Of a DNA stretch of 64,000 nt, positions 46,401 to 54,712 are shown one piece after another; position 1 is the first letter of the stretch, and each line of letters starts with the position of its first letter. A program made the position numbers and the translations under genes. The notes under the pieces were generated by a model that saw only the letters and a list, made by a program, of their open reading frames with translations, had not been told where the DNA came from and did not search any database. Source of the DNA: Rothia aerolata (GTDB taxonomy: Bacteria > Actinomycetota > Actinomycetes > Actinomycetales > Micrococcaceae); contig NZ_BMDC01000001.1 in NCBI RefSeq assembly GCF_014635585.1, forward strand, positions 1 through 64,000, given 5' to 3'.

Positions 46401-46927
46401 GGGCGGCGCTGAACCGCCTGCTCTTCCCCGCACCCACCCGCGAGTTTGAGCGAATCCGAGAGGACTACGGCGATGTATCGATTCTGCACACCCGCGACTT
46501 CCTCTACGGAATGATCGAAAACCGCGAGCACGTGATTTCCCTGGGCAAGGGCGTTCGCCTGATTGCCACCCTGCAGGCAATCTCTGAGCCCGACTCCAAG
46601 GGTATCCGCCACGTGATCTGTACTCTCAACGGCCAGTCCCGCACTGTAGAGGTGCGTGACCTCTCGGTGGAGTCCAACGTCAAGGAAGCAGAGAAGGCTG
46701 ATCCCTCTAACAAGGGTCACATCGCTGCCCCCTTCGCCGGTGGCGTGAGCATCACCGCCAAGGTAGGCGACCAGATCTCGGCGGGCGACCAGATTGCCAC
46801 CATCGAGGCCATGAAGATGGAAGCATCCATCACCTCACCGGTCTCCGGCACGGTCGAGCGCGTGGTCTACGACGAGGTCTCCCAGGTTCAGGGTGGTGAC
46901 CTGCTCCTGGTGCTCAAGACCGACTAG
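43478..46927 (+). CDS. pyc: Pyruvate carboxylase
   Basis: An enzyme of 1149 residues that carboxylates pyruvate to oxaloacetate (anaplerosis). In order: biotin carboxylase (about 1-450, with KAVAGGGGRGMR and FIEMNPRVQVEHTVTE), carboxyltransferase (about 535-830, TDTTFRDAHQSLLATRVRT and LHTHDTAG, the metal-binding His pair), and biotin carrier domain (about 1080-1149) with biotinyl Lys1113 in EAMKMEA. Length is normal. GAAATGG-type weak site before ATG. A long hairpin terminator follows. Confidence 0.95.
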   Translation: MFEKVLVANRGEIALRAYRAAYELGAKTVGVFPYEDRHSIHRQQADEAYPIGEEGHPVRAYLDIDEIIRVAKEAGADAIYPGYGFLSENPDLARAAAAEGITFIGPPPEVLELAGDKVKALKAARKAGIPVLASSEPSKDTDYLIAEAEKIGFPIFVKAVAGGGGRGMRRVESKEALPDALAAAMREADTAFGDPTVFLEQAVLRPRHIEVQILADGQGNIIHLFERDCSLQRRHQKVVEIAPAPHLDEEIRQALFRDAVKFAKELGYQNAGTVEFLVDTAGERAGQHVFIEMNPRVQVEHTVTEEVTDVDIVQSQMRIAAGESLEDLGLSQDEIHLRGFAMQCRITTEDPANGFRPDVGKVSYYRSAGGSGIRLDGGTVYTGAQISPHFDSMLVKLTCRGRTFDAAVQRAQRALAEFRIRGVATNIPFLQAVLEDPTFRAGDVSTPFIDEHPELTRKKPLGDRGTKALQYLAEVTVNQPHGPRIEGPDPRKKLPRFPGDKVDEPFRTPFDASDHEPPAGWRQKLLELGPEGFAKYLRDYKPVAVTDTTFRDAHQSLLATRVRTRDLLAAAPAVAHTTPNIFSIEAWGGATYDVALRFLSEDPWQRLAHLRAAMPNVPIQMLLRGRNTVGYTPYPTEVTDAFVQEAAETGVDIFRIFDALNDVSQMTPAIEAVRKTGTAVAEVALCYAGNLLDPNEKVYTLDYYLGLADQIVEAGAHILAIKDMAGLLRPEAARRLVTALRERYDLPVHLHTHDTAGGQVATLMAAVDAGVDAVDVATATLAGTTSQPSFSAFLAGMDGHERRPEIDLDAVLELEPYWEAVRAIYKPFENGLTSPTGRVYNHEIPGGQLSNLRAQATALGLADRFEDIEDMYAAADRMLGHIVKVTPSSKVVGDLALQLVGMGVDPAEFEQNPQNFDIPDSVIGFLNGELGTPPAGWPEPFRSKALEGRKLAKPGVNELTEDDREALNSDSATRRAALNRLLFPAPTREFERIREDYGDVSILHTRDFLYGMIENREHVISLGKGVRLIATLQAISEPDSKGIRHVICTLNGQSRTVEVRDLSVESNVKEAEKADPSNKGHIAAPFAGGVSITAKVGDQISAGDQIATIEAMKMEASITSPVSGTVERVVYDEVSQVQGGDLLLVLKTD

Positions 46928-46947
46928 GTTCAGTTCAGCTGAGTTTC

Positions 46948-47020
46948 GTGACCAGCAGGGTTATCTCTGCGACCAGTTAGATCTGGTGTGCAGAGTACCT
47001 TGCTGGTCACTTTCTGTTTA
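46948..47020 (+). terminator. Large hairpin terminator after pyc
   Basis: GTGACCAGCA (46948-46957) pairs with TGCTGGTCAC (47001-47010), with further pairing inside (TCTCTGC/GCAGAGT and ACCAG/CTGGT), then a T-rich tail. It is a branched structure rather than a simple stem. Confidence 0.7.
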
Positions 47021-47100
47021 AGGGGGTATAAGACAAAAGTCCAAACTCTGGCGTGTAACCCGAGAGGTGGCAGAAAAGCGCCTTCTCTAACATGAGTCGC

Positions 47101-47319
47101 CGAAAGGCCATTTTTATACCGTTTTTCTCCGATTTTCGGTATAAAAATGGCCTCTCGGGCAAGCTCAGTGATGACAAGGTACAAGTTTCTTCTTGCAGGG
47201 CTACCTAGGGTACAAGCAGCGTCCCCGGGTACAAGTATTGTCTTGTACCCGGGGACTTCACTTGTACCCTAAGGGCTTCGCTTGTACCTGCGACACTTCA
47301 GCGGGAATCTACATGTACC
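47101..47319. repeat. GGTACAAG repeat element: hairpin plus large inverted array
   Basis: The hairpin at 47101-47157 has 21-base arms with one mismatch and the same 15-base loop as the copy at 34845. A 20-base link follows. The array then has GGTACAAG at 47178, 47209 and 47228, and the inverse CTTGTACC at 47242, 47261 and 47281, with a degraded unit CATGTACC at 47312. Spacings are 31, 19, 14, 19, 20 and 31 bases, so the layout is mirror-symmetric around 47238. The centre (47221-47256) is a perfect 15-bp stem with a 6-base loop, and the 30-base arms flanking the centre differ at only four positions. Bases 47158-47177 and 47320-47595 hold no gene; function is unknown. Confidence 0.85.
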
Positions 47320-47595
47320 GAGAGTCTGTTTTAGCTTAAAACCCAAGTACCATATCGCAGGTGCTGGAATTCTGGGTGGTGTGTGGTTGTGACTAGCTTC
47401 TGGATTTAACCTGTGGAGCTGGTTGCCCTGCGTTCGTCAGTGAGTGGGGTCTTGAGAAACACAGATTTGGCCTATAACCCTGTAAGCGAGGGGGAGGCCC
47501 CGTTTCATGGTCATACTCTGAAGTATAGGGTGCCGGAATGTTTTATAGGCTACACACGTTAGAGTAGAGAAAAGATTCTCTAGCGAAAGGCAACC

Positions 47596-49008
47596 ATGAC
47601 AGTTCAGGAATTTGACCTTATTATCATCGGTTCCGGCTCCGGTAACTCCCTGATTAACGAGGAGTGGGACGATAAGAAGGTCGCTATCATCGACGGCGGT
47701 ACTTTCGGCGGAACCTGCCTTAACTTCGGCTGCATTCCCACCAAGCAGTATGTCTACCCGGCTACCGTCGCCCACCACGCCACCCACAGCGGCCACCTGG
47801 GCCTTGAAGCCGAGGTAACCAAGGTTGACTGGCCCGCCATGCGAGACCGCATTTTCTCCCGCATTGACGCTATCTCCAGCGGAGGCCTAGACTACCGACT
47901 CGGCCTCGACAACGTCACCGTCTTTCAGGAATACGTGAAGTTTGTTGATACCCACACTCTTGAAACCGCCAGCGGCGCTCGCCTGAGCGCTCCGCAGATT
48001 GTGATTGCCGCCGGCTCCCGCAACGTGCTGCCCGAGGTTCCCGGTATCAATTCCAAGAACGTTGAGACCTCAGATACAGTGATGCGCATTGACGACCTGC
48101 CCCAGCGAGTGGTGGTGATTGGCGGTGGCTTTATCGCCGCCGAGTTCTCGCACGTCTTTTCCGCGCTAGGAGCCGAAGTGACCCAGGCGGTGCGCACCGA
48201 CGTCGTCCTGCGCGGCTATGACACCGAGATTACTGACCGTTTCAAGCGCGAAGCCGCCCAGCAGTGGAACCTGCGCCTCAACCACGTGCTCAAGGAAATC
48301 CGCGATGAGCAGGACGGTTCCTCCACCGTTATTTTCGATCATGAGGGCGAGACTGTTGAGGTGGAAGCAGACCTGGTGTTGGTAGCGGCGGGCCGCACCC
48401 CCAACTCAGATACCCTGGCGGCTGAGAAGTTCTTTGACGTGCGCGAGAACAAGACTATCGCTGTAGACCGCTACCACCGCGTTCTGGCCGGTGGCGAGGT
48501 GGTTGAGGGAGTCTTTGCCCTGGGCGACGTCAGCTCTGACTACATGCTCAAGCACGTGGCCAACGCGGAGACCCGCACCGTGCAGTACAACCTCACCCAC
48601 CCCGATTCTCTGCGCTCTACCGACGAGCGGTTTGTTCCGGCGGCGGTCTTTACCTCGCCGCAGATTGCTACCGTGGGGCTCTCCGAGGACGACGCGCGCT
48701 CAGCTGCCGAGCGCGAGGGCTTCGAGATCACGGTGAAGGTGCAGAACTTCGGTGACGTTGCTTATGGCTGGGCCATGGAGGATTCTGCCGGACTGTGCAA
48801 GCTGATTGCCCGCAAAGATACCGGTGATCTGCTTGGTGCCCACCTGATTGGTGAGGAATCTTCGATTCTGATTCAGCCGCTGATTCAGGCCATGAGCTTT
48901 GGGCTGAAGGTGCAGGATATGGCTCGCGGTCAGTTCTGGATTCACCCGGCTCTGACCGAGGTGGTAGAAAACGCCCTGCTGGGCCTGGAGATTGATTCTG
49001 CTCAGTAG
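47596..49008 (+). CDS. mtr: Mycothione reductase
   Basis: A flavoprotein disulfide reductase of 470 residues that reduces mycothiol disulfide with NADPH. FAD-binding GSGSGN near 14-19, redox Cys pair in GGTCLNFGCIPTK, NADPH-binding GGGFIAAEFSHVFSALG near 180 and the C-terminal His-Glu pair in HPALTEVVENAL. The GGTFGGTCLNFGC context and IGSGSGN start separate mycothione reductases from lipoamide dehydrogenases. GAAAGGC precedes ATG. Presence implies a mycothiol-based thiol system. Confidence 0.88.
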   Translation: MTVQEFDLIIIGSGSGNSLINEEWDDKKVAIIDGGTFGGTCLNFGCIPTKQYVYPATVAHHATHSGHLGLEAEVTKVDWPAMRDRIFSRIDAISSGGLDYRLGLDNVTVFQEYVKFVDTHTLETASGARLSAPQIVIAAGSRNVLPEVPGINSKNVETSDTVMRIDDLPQRVVVIGGGFIAAEFSHVFSALGAEVTQAVRTDVVLRGYDTEITDRFKREAAQQWNLRLNHVLKEIRDEQDGSSTVIFDHEGETVEVEADLVLVAAGRTPNSDTLAAEKFFDVRENKTIAVDRYHRVLAGGEVVEGVFALGDVSSDYMLKHVANAETRTVQYNLTHPDSLRSTDERFVPAAVFTSPQIATVGLSEDDARSAAEREGFEITVKVQNFGDVAYGWAMEDSAGLCKLIARKDTGDLLGAHLIGEESSILIQPLIQAMSFGLKVQDMARGQFWIHPALTEVVENALLGLEIDSAQ

Positions 49009-49046
49009 CATTCTGCCCACTAGCAAGTACTCAAACTGAGATAGAA

Positions 49047-49080
49047 AGAGCCCCGAACCGGCTAGCCGGTTCGGGGCTCT
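49047..49080. terminator. Bidirectional terminator between mtr and the M20 peptidase gene
   Basis: A perfect 34-base palindrome (15-bp arms and self-complementary centre CTAG), GC-rich at the core, with short T/A-rich flanks. It lies between convergent stops and could end transcription from both sides. Confidence 0.82.
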
Positions 49081-49098
49081 ACTTTAGTCAGGGGCTAA

Positions 49099-50559
49099 TT
49101 AGCCTTCAAAAGGCTTGGGCTCGATACCCTCGGGGATGGGGCACTCGTAGGCCTTGCCACCCATGGCGTCGTTGTATTCTTTCTTCGCCTGAGCAACGAG
49201 TTCAGGGTCCTGGAGCAGGCGCAGGGCGGTGCGGCCCATGACCTTAGAGGCAACCTTTGCGCCCTTGTGGGCCATGGAGGTGCGGCCCACAGAGACTACC
49301 TGCCAGGAGTGCATACCGGTACCCACCGGCATGCCGGTGAGGGTGAGCTGGGCGGTGGGGGCGTTCTTGGAAACGTCACCAACGTCGGTGGAACCACCGA
49401 TAATCTTGCCCTTGCCGGTGTAGGGCAGAACGATCTCCGAGAGCACGTTGGCTGCGGTGTCTTCTGCAATCATGCCGTTGGGGTCTTCACCGCCGGTGAA
49501 GTCCAGAGCCTGCTTGATGTGCTGGGAGATTTCTCCCTCGCCGTAGTTTGCCTTGATGCGGGCGGCTAGATCCTTTTCTTCCTCGCTCCATACCGGGGCG
49601 CCAACCTTCTCCAGCTCGTCGGCAACAACCTGGGTGATGGTGGGGTTGGGCATGTACTCAGAGCAAGCCTTCTCAAAAATAACTTCTACCTCAGTGCCGG
49701 TCATCAAAGCGGCGCCCTTGGCGATGTTCTGAACCCGCTCGTAGATTTCGTTGGCAGTTTCCACCTTGCCTGCCCGAACCAGGTAGAGAACCTCGGCATT
49801 GGCCTGCACCACGTTGGGAGACTTACCGCCGGTGTTGGTGACGGCGTAGTGTACGCGGGCATCGGGAACGATGTGTTCACGCAGGTAGTTGACGCCCACG
49901 TTCATGAGCTCGACGGCGTCCAGGGCGCTACGGCCGAGCCAGGGGCTCTGGGCAGCGTGGGCTGCGGTGCCGTGGAAGCGGAAGGTTGCCTGAACGTTAG
50001 CGGTGGTGGGGGAGGTCCAGGCGGTGGTGATGGACATGGGGTGCCAGGTCAGGAAGACGTCGGTGTTAGCGAAGACTCCTTCGCGGGCCATAAAGGTTTT
50101 GCCCGAGCCGCCTTCTTCTGCGGGGCAGGCATAGAATTCGATGGTGCCGGTCAGGCCGGATTCCTGCATGGCCTTGGTGGCTGCAATGGCCGCGGTGGCA
50201 GAGGCTGAACCGAGCTGGTTGTGGCCACAGGCGTGGCCCGACTGAACCTCGTCGCGGGGCTCAGGGTGGTCAAGGCCTGCCTTCTGGCTGACCCCTGCCA
50301 GGGCATCAAACTCGCCGAGAAAGCCGATGGTGGGGCCTTCGCCGTTGGTCCAGCTAGCGCGGAAGGCGGTTTTCATACCGGCGATACCGGTTTCGATGGT
50401 GAAGCCGTGGTCGCTCAGGTAGTTCTGAAGAATCTCGCTCGACTTGAACTCGATGAAGCGCATCTCAGAGAGATCCCAGATCTGGTTGGCAATGTCTGCT
50501 GTTTTTTCTGCATTCTGCTCAACCCAGGTGTCGATGGAGGTGAGGTCTGCGGTTGTCAT
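49099..50559 (-). CDS. M20-family amidohydrolase, AbgB-like
   Basis: A metallopeptidase of 486 residues like AbgB, the p-aminobenzoyl-glutamate hydrolase subunit, and related aminoacylases. Metal-binding features: GHACGHNQLG near 108-117 (two His and Cys), CPAEEGGSGKTF with the catalytic Glu pair, TWHPMS and the C-terminal GMHSWQ. The lid domain covers about 205-330. A partner AbgA is not seen in the window, so the true substrate may differ. Strong AAGGAG site. It follows the DcuA-like transporter by 43 bases, so a transporter-plus-hydrolase pair is likely. Confidence 0.8.
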   Translation of the reverse strand: MTTADLTSIDTWVEQNAEKTADIANQIWDLSEMRFIEFKSSEILQNYLSDHGFTIETGIAGMKTAFRASWTNGEGPTIGFLGEFDALAGVSQKAGLDHPEPRDEVQSGHACGHNQLGSASATAAIAATKAMQESGLTGTIEFYACPAEEGGSGKTFMAREGVFANTDVFLTWHPMSITTAWTSPTTANVQATFRFHGTAAHAAQSPWLGRSALDAVELMNVGVNYLREHIVPDARVHYAVTNTGGKSPNVVQANAEVLYLVRAGKVETANEIYERVQNIAKGAALMTGTEVEVIFEKACSEYMPNPTITQVVADELEKVGAPVWSEEEKDLAARIKANYGEGEISQHIKQALDFTGGEDPNGMIAEDTAANVLSEIVLPYTGKGKIIGGSTDVGDVSKNAPTAQLTLTGMPVGTGMHSWQVVSVGRTSMAHKGAKVASKVMGRTALRLLQDPELVAQAKKEYNDAMGGKAYECPIPEGIEPKPFEG

Positions 50560-50602
50560 GGCGAAAACTCCTTAGGTTTCCTATAAAAATTTTCTCAATA
50601 AA

Positions 50603-51934
50603 TTAGCTGAAGAGAGGGGAAATGGCCAGGCCGCTCAGAATAGCCAGGGCGGTGGAGACCAGGCCCGATAGCCAAGCGCGGAAACGGTTGGTGGAACCGG
50701 TGGGGTCAATTTCCTCGGCGAAAAGCAGGGTGGGCAGGGCAGGGATAAAGTAGTTGACGTTGACCGCCTGGAGCTGGGCTACCAGTAGCACCGGTGAAAC
50801 GCCCAGGCCCAGGGCCAGCGGGAAGACAATCGCAATAACCGGTGTCTGCGCCATAATAAATGTAGCAACCAGAGCCATGATAATGAAGATGCTCCAGGGA
50901 GCGAAGTTCAAGAGTTCACCCACCGATGACTTGAGGGTCTCAGCGTTGTGGGGAGCGTTGAAGACGGTGTCGCCCAGCCAGCCGGGGCCCAGAACGGTGA
51001 TGGAAGCACCCACCGCAGCCAGGAAGATCTTTGAGGTCATGAGCTGCTTGGCCTGAGCCTGGGTAAAGGTCAGAATGAGGGCGGCTGCCACGAACATCAT
51101 GATCTGAACGGTATCTGAGGGCTTCATGAATGCCTGCTCACCGGTGGCGGAGACGATGGGGGAGGTAATCATACCTACCAGGTCGGGGAAGAGACCCAGG
51201 GCCAGCACAACAATCACTGCTGCCAGGAAGAAGACCACGGAGAGCTTCTGAGCGCGGGTGAAAACGGGGCGTTCATCGAGGTCGGTTGATTCTTCGGTGA
51301 TTAGACCGGCGCTGAGACGGCGCTGGTACTCAGGATCTTTCTCCAGGTTAGCGCCGCGGAAGGTCATGAAGAGGGAGAGACCCAGGGTTGCCACCAGAGC
51401 GGAAATCAGCGCAATGGTCAGGTAGGTGGAGTAGGCCAAGCCGGCAGAGCCCAGGATGGTTGCGGCAACAATGGCCGATGAAGCTGCCGGGGAGGTCAGC
51501 AGGGCCATGTTGGCGGTGAGAACGCTAGCAACCAGGGGACGCTCGGGGCGCACCTTTGCTTTGAGGGCGGTGCGGGCAATAACGGGCTCAAGGGAGAGTG
51601 CGATGTTGGTGGTACCCACGCCGAAGACAAAGAAGAAGACGATGAGCGGGGCTACAAAGGTAATGGCCTTGGGGAAGCGCTGGATGAGGCGGCCGGCGTA
51701 GTAGACCAGCAAATCAAGACCTCCGGCTGCTTCAAGCAGTCCCGCGCCGATACCGATGGCCAGAATAATCATGACCGGGGTCAGGGGCGGATTTCCCAGG
51801 GGCTCCCGGAAGACGTAGACCATAATAGCTAGCGCCAACATGGAGTAGATACCGGTACCTAGTGCACCTCCGCGGCGCAGGCCGTAGAGGATGAAGAAGG
51901 CAAGAAGTGCGACTTCAATCAACAGGATGACCAT
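50603..51934 (-). CDS. Membrane transporter, DcuA/DcuB-like
   Basis: A 443-residue protein with about eleven hydrophobic segments. The GTTNIALSLEPVIARTALKAKVRPERPLVASVLTANM-type region and the TSPAASS segment resemble the anaerobic C4-dicarboxylate carriers DcuA/DcuB. Family membership is moderately sure, substrate is not: the linked amidohydrolase suggests a dicarboxylate or an N-acyl amino acid or peptide. AAGGA precedes the ATG. Lies between tetR and the hydrolase on one strand. Confidence 0.65.
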   Translation of the reverse strand: MVILLIEVALLAFFILYGLRRGGALGTGIYSMLALAIMVYVFREPLGNPPLTPVMIILAIGIGAGLLEAAGGLDLLVYYAGRLIQRFPKAITFVAPLIVFFFVFGVGTTNIALSLEPVIARTALKAKVRPERPLVASVLTANMALLTSPAASSAIVAATILGSAGLAYSTYLTIALISALVATLGLSLFMTFRGANLEKDPEYQRRLSAGLITEESTDLDERPVFTRAQKLSVVFFLAAVIVVLALGLFPDLVGMITSPIVSATGEQAFMKPSDTVQIMMFVAAALILTFTQAQAKQLMTSKIFLAAVGASITVLGPGWLGDTVFNAPHNAETLKSSVGELLNFAPWSIFIIMALVATFIMAQTPVIAIVFPLALGLGVSPVLLVAQLQAVNVNYFIPALPTLLFAEEIDPTGSTNRFRAWLSGLVSTALAILSGLAISPLFS

Positions 51935-51975
51935 GATAGATCCTTTATTTTTTAGTTATTGAGGGTCGGCACTCA

Positions 51976-51998
51976 CTAGAATGCGTCGGCCGTTCTAG
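51976..51998. promoter_or_regulatory. CTAGAA-N11-TTCTAG inverted repeat upstream of the transporter gene
   Basis: A 6-bp inverted repeat lies in the 73-base gap between tetR and the transporter, 42 bases before the transporter start. It may be an operator or promoter element; it does not match the site in front of tetR. Confidence 0.35.
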
Positions 51999-52007
51999 AG
52001 ATTTGTG

Positions 52008-52604
52008 TTAGGGCTGAACTGTCTTGAGGGCAGTTTCAAGAGCCAATCGAGTAGTGGTTTTGAGTGATTCGGCAGAGGGGAAACCATCTTGGGTGGGCCA
52101 GGCCAGAATTGCTTCTAGAATGGCGCCCACAATGGCCCGGGCCTGAACACGGTGGATGAGCGGGGTGGCACTTTCAAGGTGCTCAACAATGTCGTCAACC
52201 CAAAACCGTGTTTGCTGCCAGAGGGCATCGAGTAAGGCTTCGCTACCATCGATGAGCTGAACCCGGGAGGAAAGGTCTTCAACCCATTCATCGAGTTCGC
52301 TGTAGATGCTGGCGAGGATTACTTCAATTTCATCGGACGAATTCTCTGATTCAAGGGCGGCTGCAATTGCATCTCGCAGATCGGCATTCCAGACCATGCC
52401 GCTGACCACTCCCTGCTGGGTACCGAAGTGGCGGTAGAAGGTCATGGCCGAGACATCTGCTGCTTCTGCAATCTGTTCTACGGTGAACTCGTCGAAGCCG
52501 TGCTCGGCAAAGAGCTTGAACGCGGTGTGGCGAATCTGTCTGCGCAGAACCTGCTTCTTGTTGTTGCGGCGGTTCGAGGTTTGACTCTGCTTACCCTTGT
52601 TCAT
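52008..52604 (-). CDS. TetR-family transcriptional regulator
   Basis: A protein of 198 residues. The basic N-terminus (about 1-22) leads into a TetR helix-turn-helix (about 24-70: TAFKLFAEHGFDEFTVEQIAEAADVSAMTFYRHFG). The ligand domain (about 80-195) is not conserved enough to name a ligand. No ribosome site precedes the ATG; an operator-like palindrome abuts it instead, so the message may be leaderless and self-regulated. It heads the group tetR-transporter-hydrolase. Confidence 0.83.
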   Translation of the reverse strand: MNKGKQSQTSNRRNNKKQVLRRQIRHTAFKLFAEHGFDEFTVEQIAEAADVSAMTFYRHFGTQQGVVSGMVWNADLRDAIAAALESENSSDEIEVILASIYSELDEWVEDLSSRVQLIDGSEALLDALWQQTRFWVDDIVEHLESATPLIHRVQARAIVGAILEAILAWPTQDGFPSAESLKTTTRLALETALKTVQP

Positions 52605-52607
52605 GTG

Positions 52608-52635
52608 TTAGGTACTGACAGATGTTAGTCACTAA
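52608..52635. promoter_or_regulatory. Operator-like palindrome directly upstream of tetR
   Basis: A 28-base palindromic site, TTAG-N2-ACT-N10-AGT-N2-CTAA, starts 4 bases upstream of the tetR ATG. Such a site would let TetR repress its own gene. Confidence 0.55.
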
Positions 52636-52750
52636 CTCAAAATTAAAAAATTTGATTCCCCGTGCATCCGCGCACAAGGAAGAACGCGCCGTCCTTCTTT
52701 CAAAGGACGGCGCGTTCTGACTGCCGCTACAAAGGCGGCGCGGAGCGGGG

Positions 52751-54712
52751 CTAGTTGCTGTTCTTCTTCTGAATCTTCTCGCCCAGCTCTTGCAGCTTCT
52801 CGGCTGATTCAGCCTTGAAAGCCTGGTACTTTTCGCTGGTTTCAGCGCGGTAGTGCTGGAGGTTCTCTTTCTGCTCCTGCACCGACTCGCGGGTGCGCTG
52901 GTAGATGTCTTCCACCAGGGCAGAGAAATCCTTGAGCACCTCTGAGCGTTTGACCTTCTGGGAGGGGGTGAGGTGACCTTCTTCTTCGGTCCACTGGCGC
53001 GAGGTAATGCGGAATTCGCGAATAGCCTCTGCCTTGGAGACAAAGGAGTTGGCGTCATCCACAAACTTCTGGATATAGTCGCGCACCCGGGGGTTGGTGG
53101 AAGCATCCTTCATACTCATATCCCGCGGCAGGCCCAGATGCTCTAGCTCGTCGGGCAGGGTATCAGGGTCCAGGGTAACCAGTGCCGAGACAAAGGGCTT
53201 TTCATCGCCCACCAGCATGGCGTTAGACACCAGCGCCGAGGTGCGCAGCCGGTCTTCAGCCTGGCCGGGAATCACGTTCTTGCCTCCGGCGGTGACAATA
53301 ATTTCCTTCTTTCGGCCCACAATCTTTAAGAAGCCCTTGCGGTCAAATTCGGCCAGGTCGCCGGTGCGCAGCCAGCCGTCCTCGGTAAAGGCAAGGGCGT
53401 CTTCTTCGGGGTTCTTATAGTAGTGAGGGATGACGCCGACGCCGCGAACCTCCAACTCGCCGTCCTCGGCTATGCGCGCCTCAGCGCCGGGAAGGAGAGG
53501 GCCCACATTGCCCACCTCAAACTGGCGGGTGCGGCCCACCGAGATGGAACCGCAGGTCTCTGTCATACCGTAGCCCTCAATCACCTGCACGCCCACGGAA
53601 TGGAAGAAATGGCCCAGGCGGGGAGCCAGGGCACCACCGCCAGAAACCGCATATTTGAGGCGTCCACCCAGGGCGGCACGGAGCTTGGAATAGACCAGCT
53701 TGTCGTAGAAACGGTACTGGGCTTCTAGCCAGACCGAAACGTGGCCGTTAATCTTTGCTTGAGACCAGACTCCGGCGATGGTCACCGCGCGGGTGAAGAG
53801 CGCCTTATTGACCCGACCGCCCTTCTCTGCCTTACGGATTGAAGCCTCATATATCTTCTCAAAGACCCGGGGCACCACCAGCAGGAAGGTGGGCTTAAAA
53901 GAATCCAGGTCAGAGGTAAGGTTCTTGATGTCGGGGGAGTGACCCACCACCACACCGGAGTCGATGGCCAGAATCTGAACCTCCCGCGCCAAAACGTGGG
54001 CCAGGGGCAGGAAGATAATGGTGGAATTACCGTACTGGGCGACGTTAGACTCAGCCACCTTAACCTGGGCTGACAGCCTCACAAAGTTACCGTGGGTCAG
54101 CGGACAGCCCTTAGGCTTACCGGTGGTGCCCGAGGTGTAAATAATCGAGGCAATGGAGTCGAGGTTAGCGTTGCAACGGCGGGCCTCCACGGCGTCGTCC
54201 TCAATATCAGCCCCAGCGGCAACCAGCTTGTCGATCGCGCCGTCATCGATGACCCAGGTGTGCTCTAGAGCCATCTCTTCATGCTCGCCGCAGTGGCTAA
54301 TCACCTCTGCCAGCTTCTCATTCTCAACGAAGACAGCCTTGGCTTCGGAGTGGGAGAGAGCCCAGGCTGCCTGAGCGGGGGAGGATGTCTCGTAGACCGG
54401 CACAGAAACCGCACCGGCGTACCAGATTGCAAAGTCGATGAGGGTCCACTCGTAGCGGGTGCGGCTCATAATACCCACCACATCGCCGGCCTCAATGCCC
54501 GAGGCTATGAGCCCCTTGGCCAGGTCGGTTACCTGCCGCCGGAACTCGGTAGCCCGCACCGGCACCCAGTTGCCGGGGGAGCGCTGCACCTTATAGAGTA
54601 CCGGGTCAGAACTATCAGCTGCACGGCGCTCAAGTATATCGGTGATGTTTTGGCGGGGATCAGAAACTAAAGCCTCGGGAGCGGAAACGTATTTCATGGG
54701 TTCTCTTCTCAT
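52751..54712 (-). CDS. Long-chain fatty-acid--CoA ligase (FadD15-like)
   Basis: An adenylate-forming enzyme of 653 residues that activates fatty acids. The AMP-binding motif is IIYTSGTTGKPKGCPLTHGN near 185-204, followed by EGYGMTETCG and DGWLRTGDLAEFD; the catalytic Lys lies in the C-terminal domain. The last 60 residues are a charged helical tail rich in Glu, Lys and Gln. The ATG overlaps the lipase stop by four bases (ATGA), so the pair is translationally coupled. A related gene lies in the same neighbourhood in M. tuberculosis (fadD15). Confidence 0.88.
   Translation of the reverse strand: MRREPMKYVSAPEALVSDPRQNITDILERRAADSSDPVLYKVQRSPGNWVPVRATEFRRQVTDLAKGLIASGIEAGDVVGIMSRTRYEWTLIDFAIWYAGAVSVPVYETSSPAQAAWALSHSEAKAVFVENEKLAEVISHCGEHEEMALEHTWVIDDGAIDKLVAAGADIEDDAVEARRCNANLDSIASIIYTSGTTGKPKGCPLTHGNFVRLSAQVKVAESNVAQYGNSTIIFLPLAHVLAREVQILAIDSGVVVGHSPDIKNLTSDLDSFKPTFLLVVPRVFEKIYEASIRKAEKGGRVNKALFTRAVTIAGVWSQAKINGHVSVWLEAQYRFYDKLVYSKLRAALGGRLKYAVSGGGALAPRLGHFFHSVGVQVIEGYGMTETCGSISVGRTRQFEVGNVGPLLPGAEARIAEDGELEVRGVGVIPHYYKNPEEDALAFTEDGWLRTGDLAEFDRKGFLKIVGRKKEIIVTAGGKNVIPGQAEDRLRTSALVSNAMLVGDEKPFVSALVTLDPDTLPDELEHLGLPRDMSMKDASTNPRVRDYIQKFVDDANSFVSKAEAIREFRITSRQWTEEEGHLTPSQKVKRSEVLKDFSALVEDIYQRTRESVQEQKENLQHYRAETSEKYQAFKAESAEKLQELGEKIQKKNSN

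Noticed and set aside
46930-47184. Minus-strand open frame of 84 codons across the repeat region
   Set aside because: It covers the pyc terminator and the hairpin of the repeat element, lacks a ribosome site and resembles no protein.
47178-47319. CRISPR array
   Set aside because: The repeats are only 8 bases, change orientation, and spacers are 6-23 bases; no cas genes are present.
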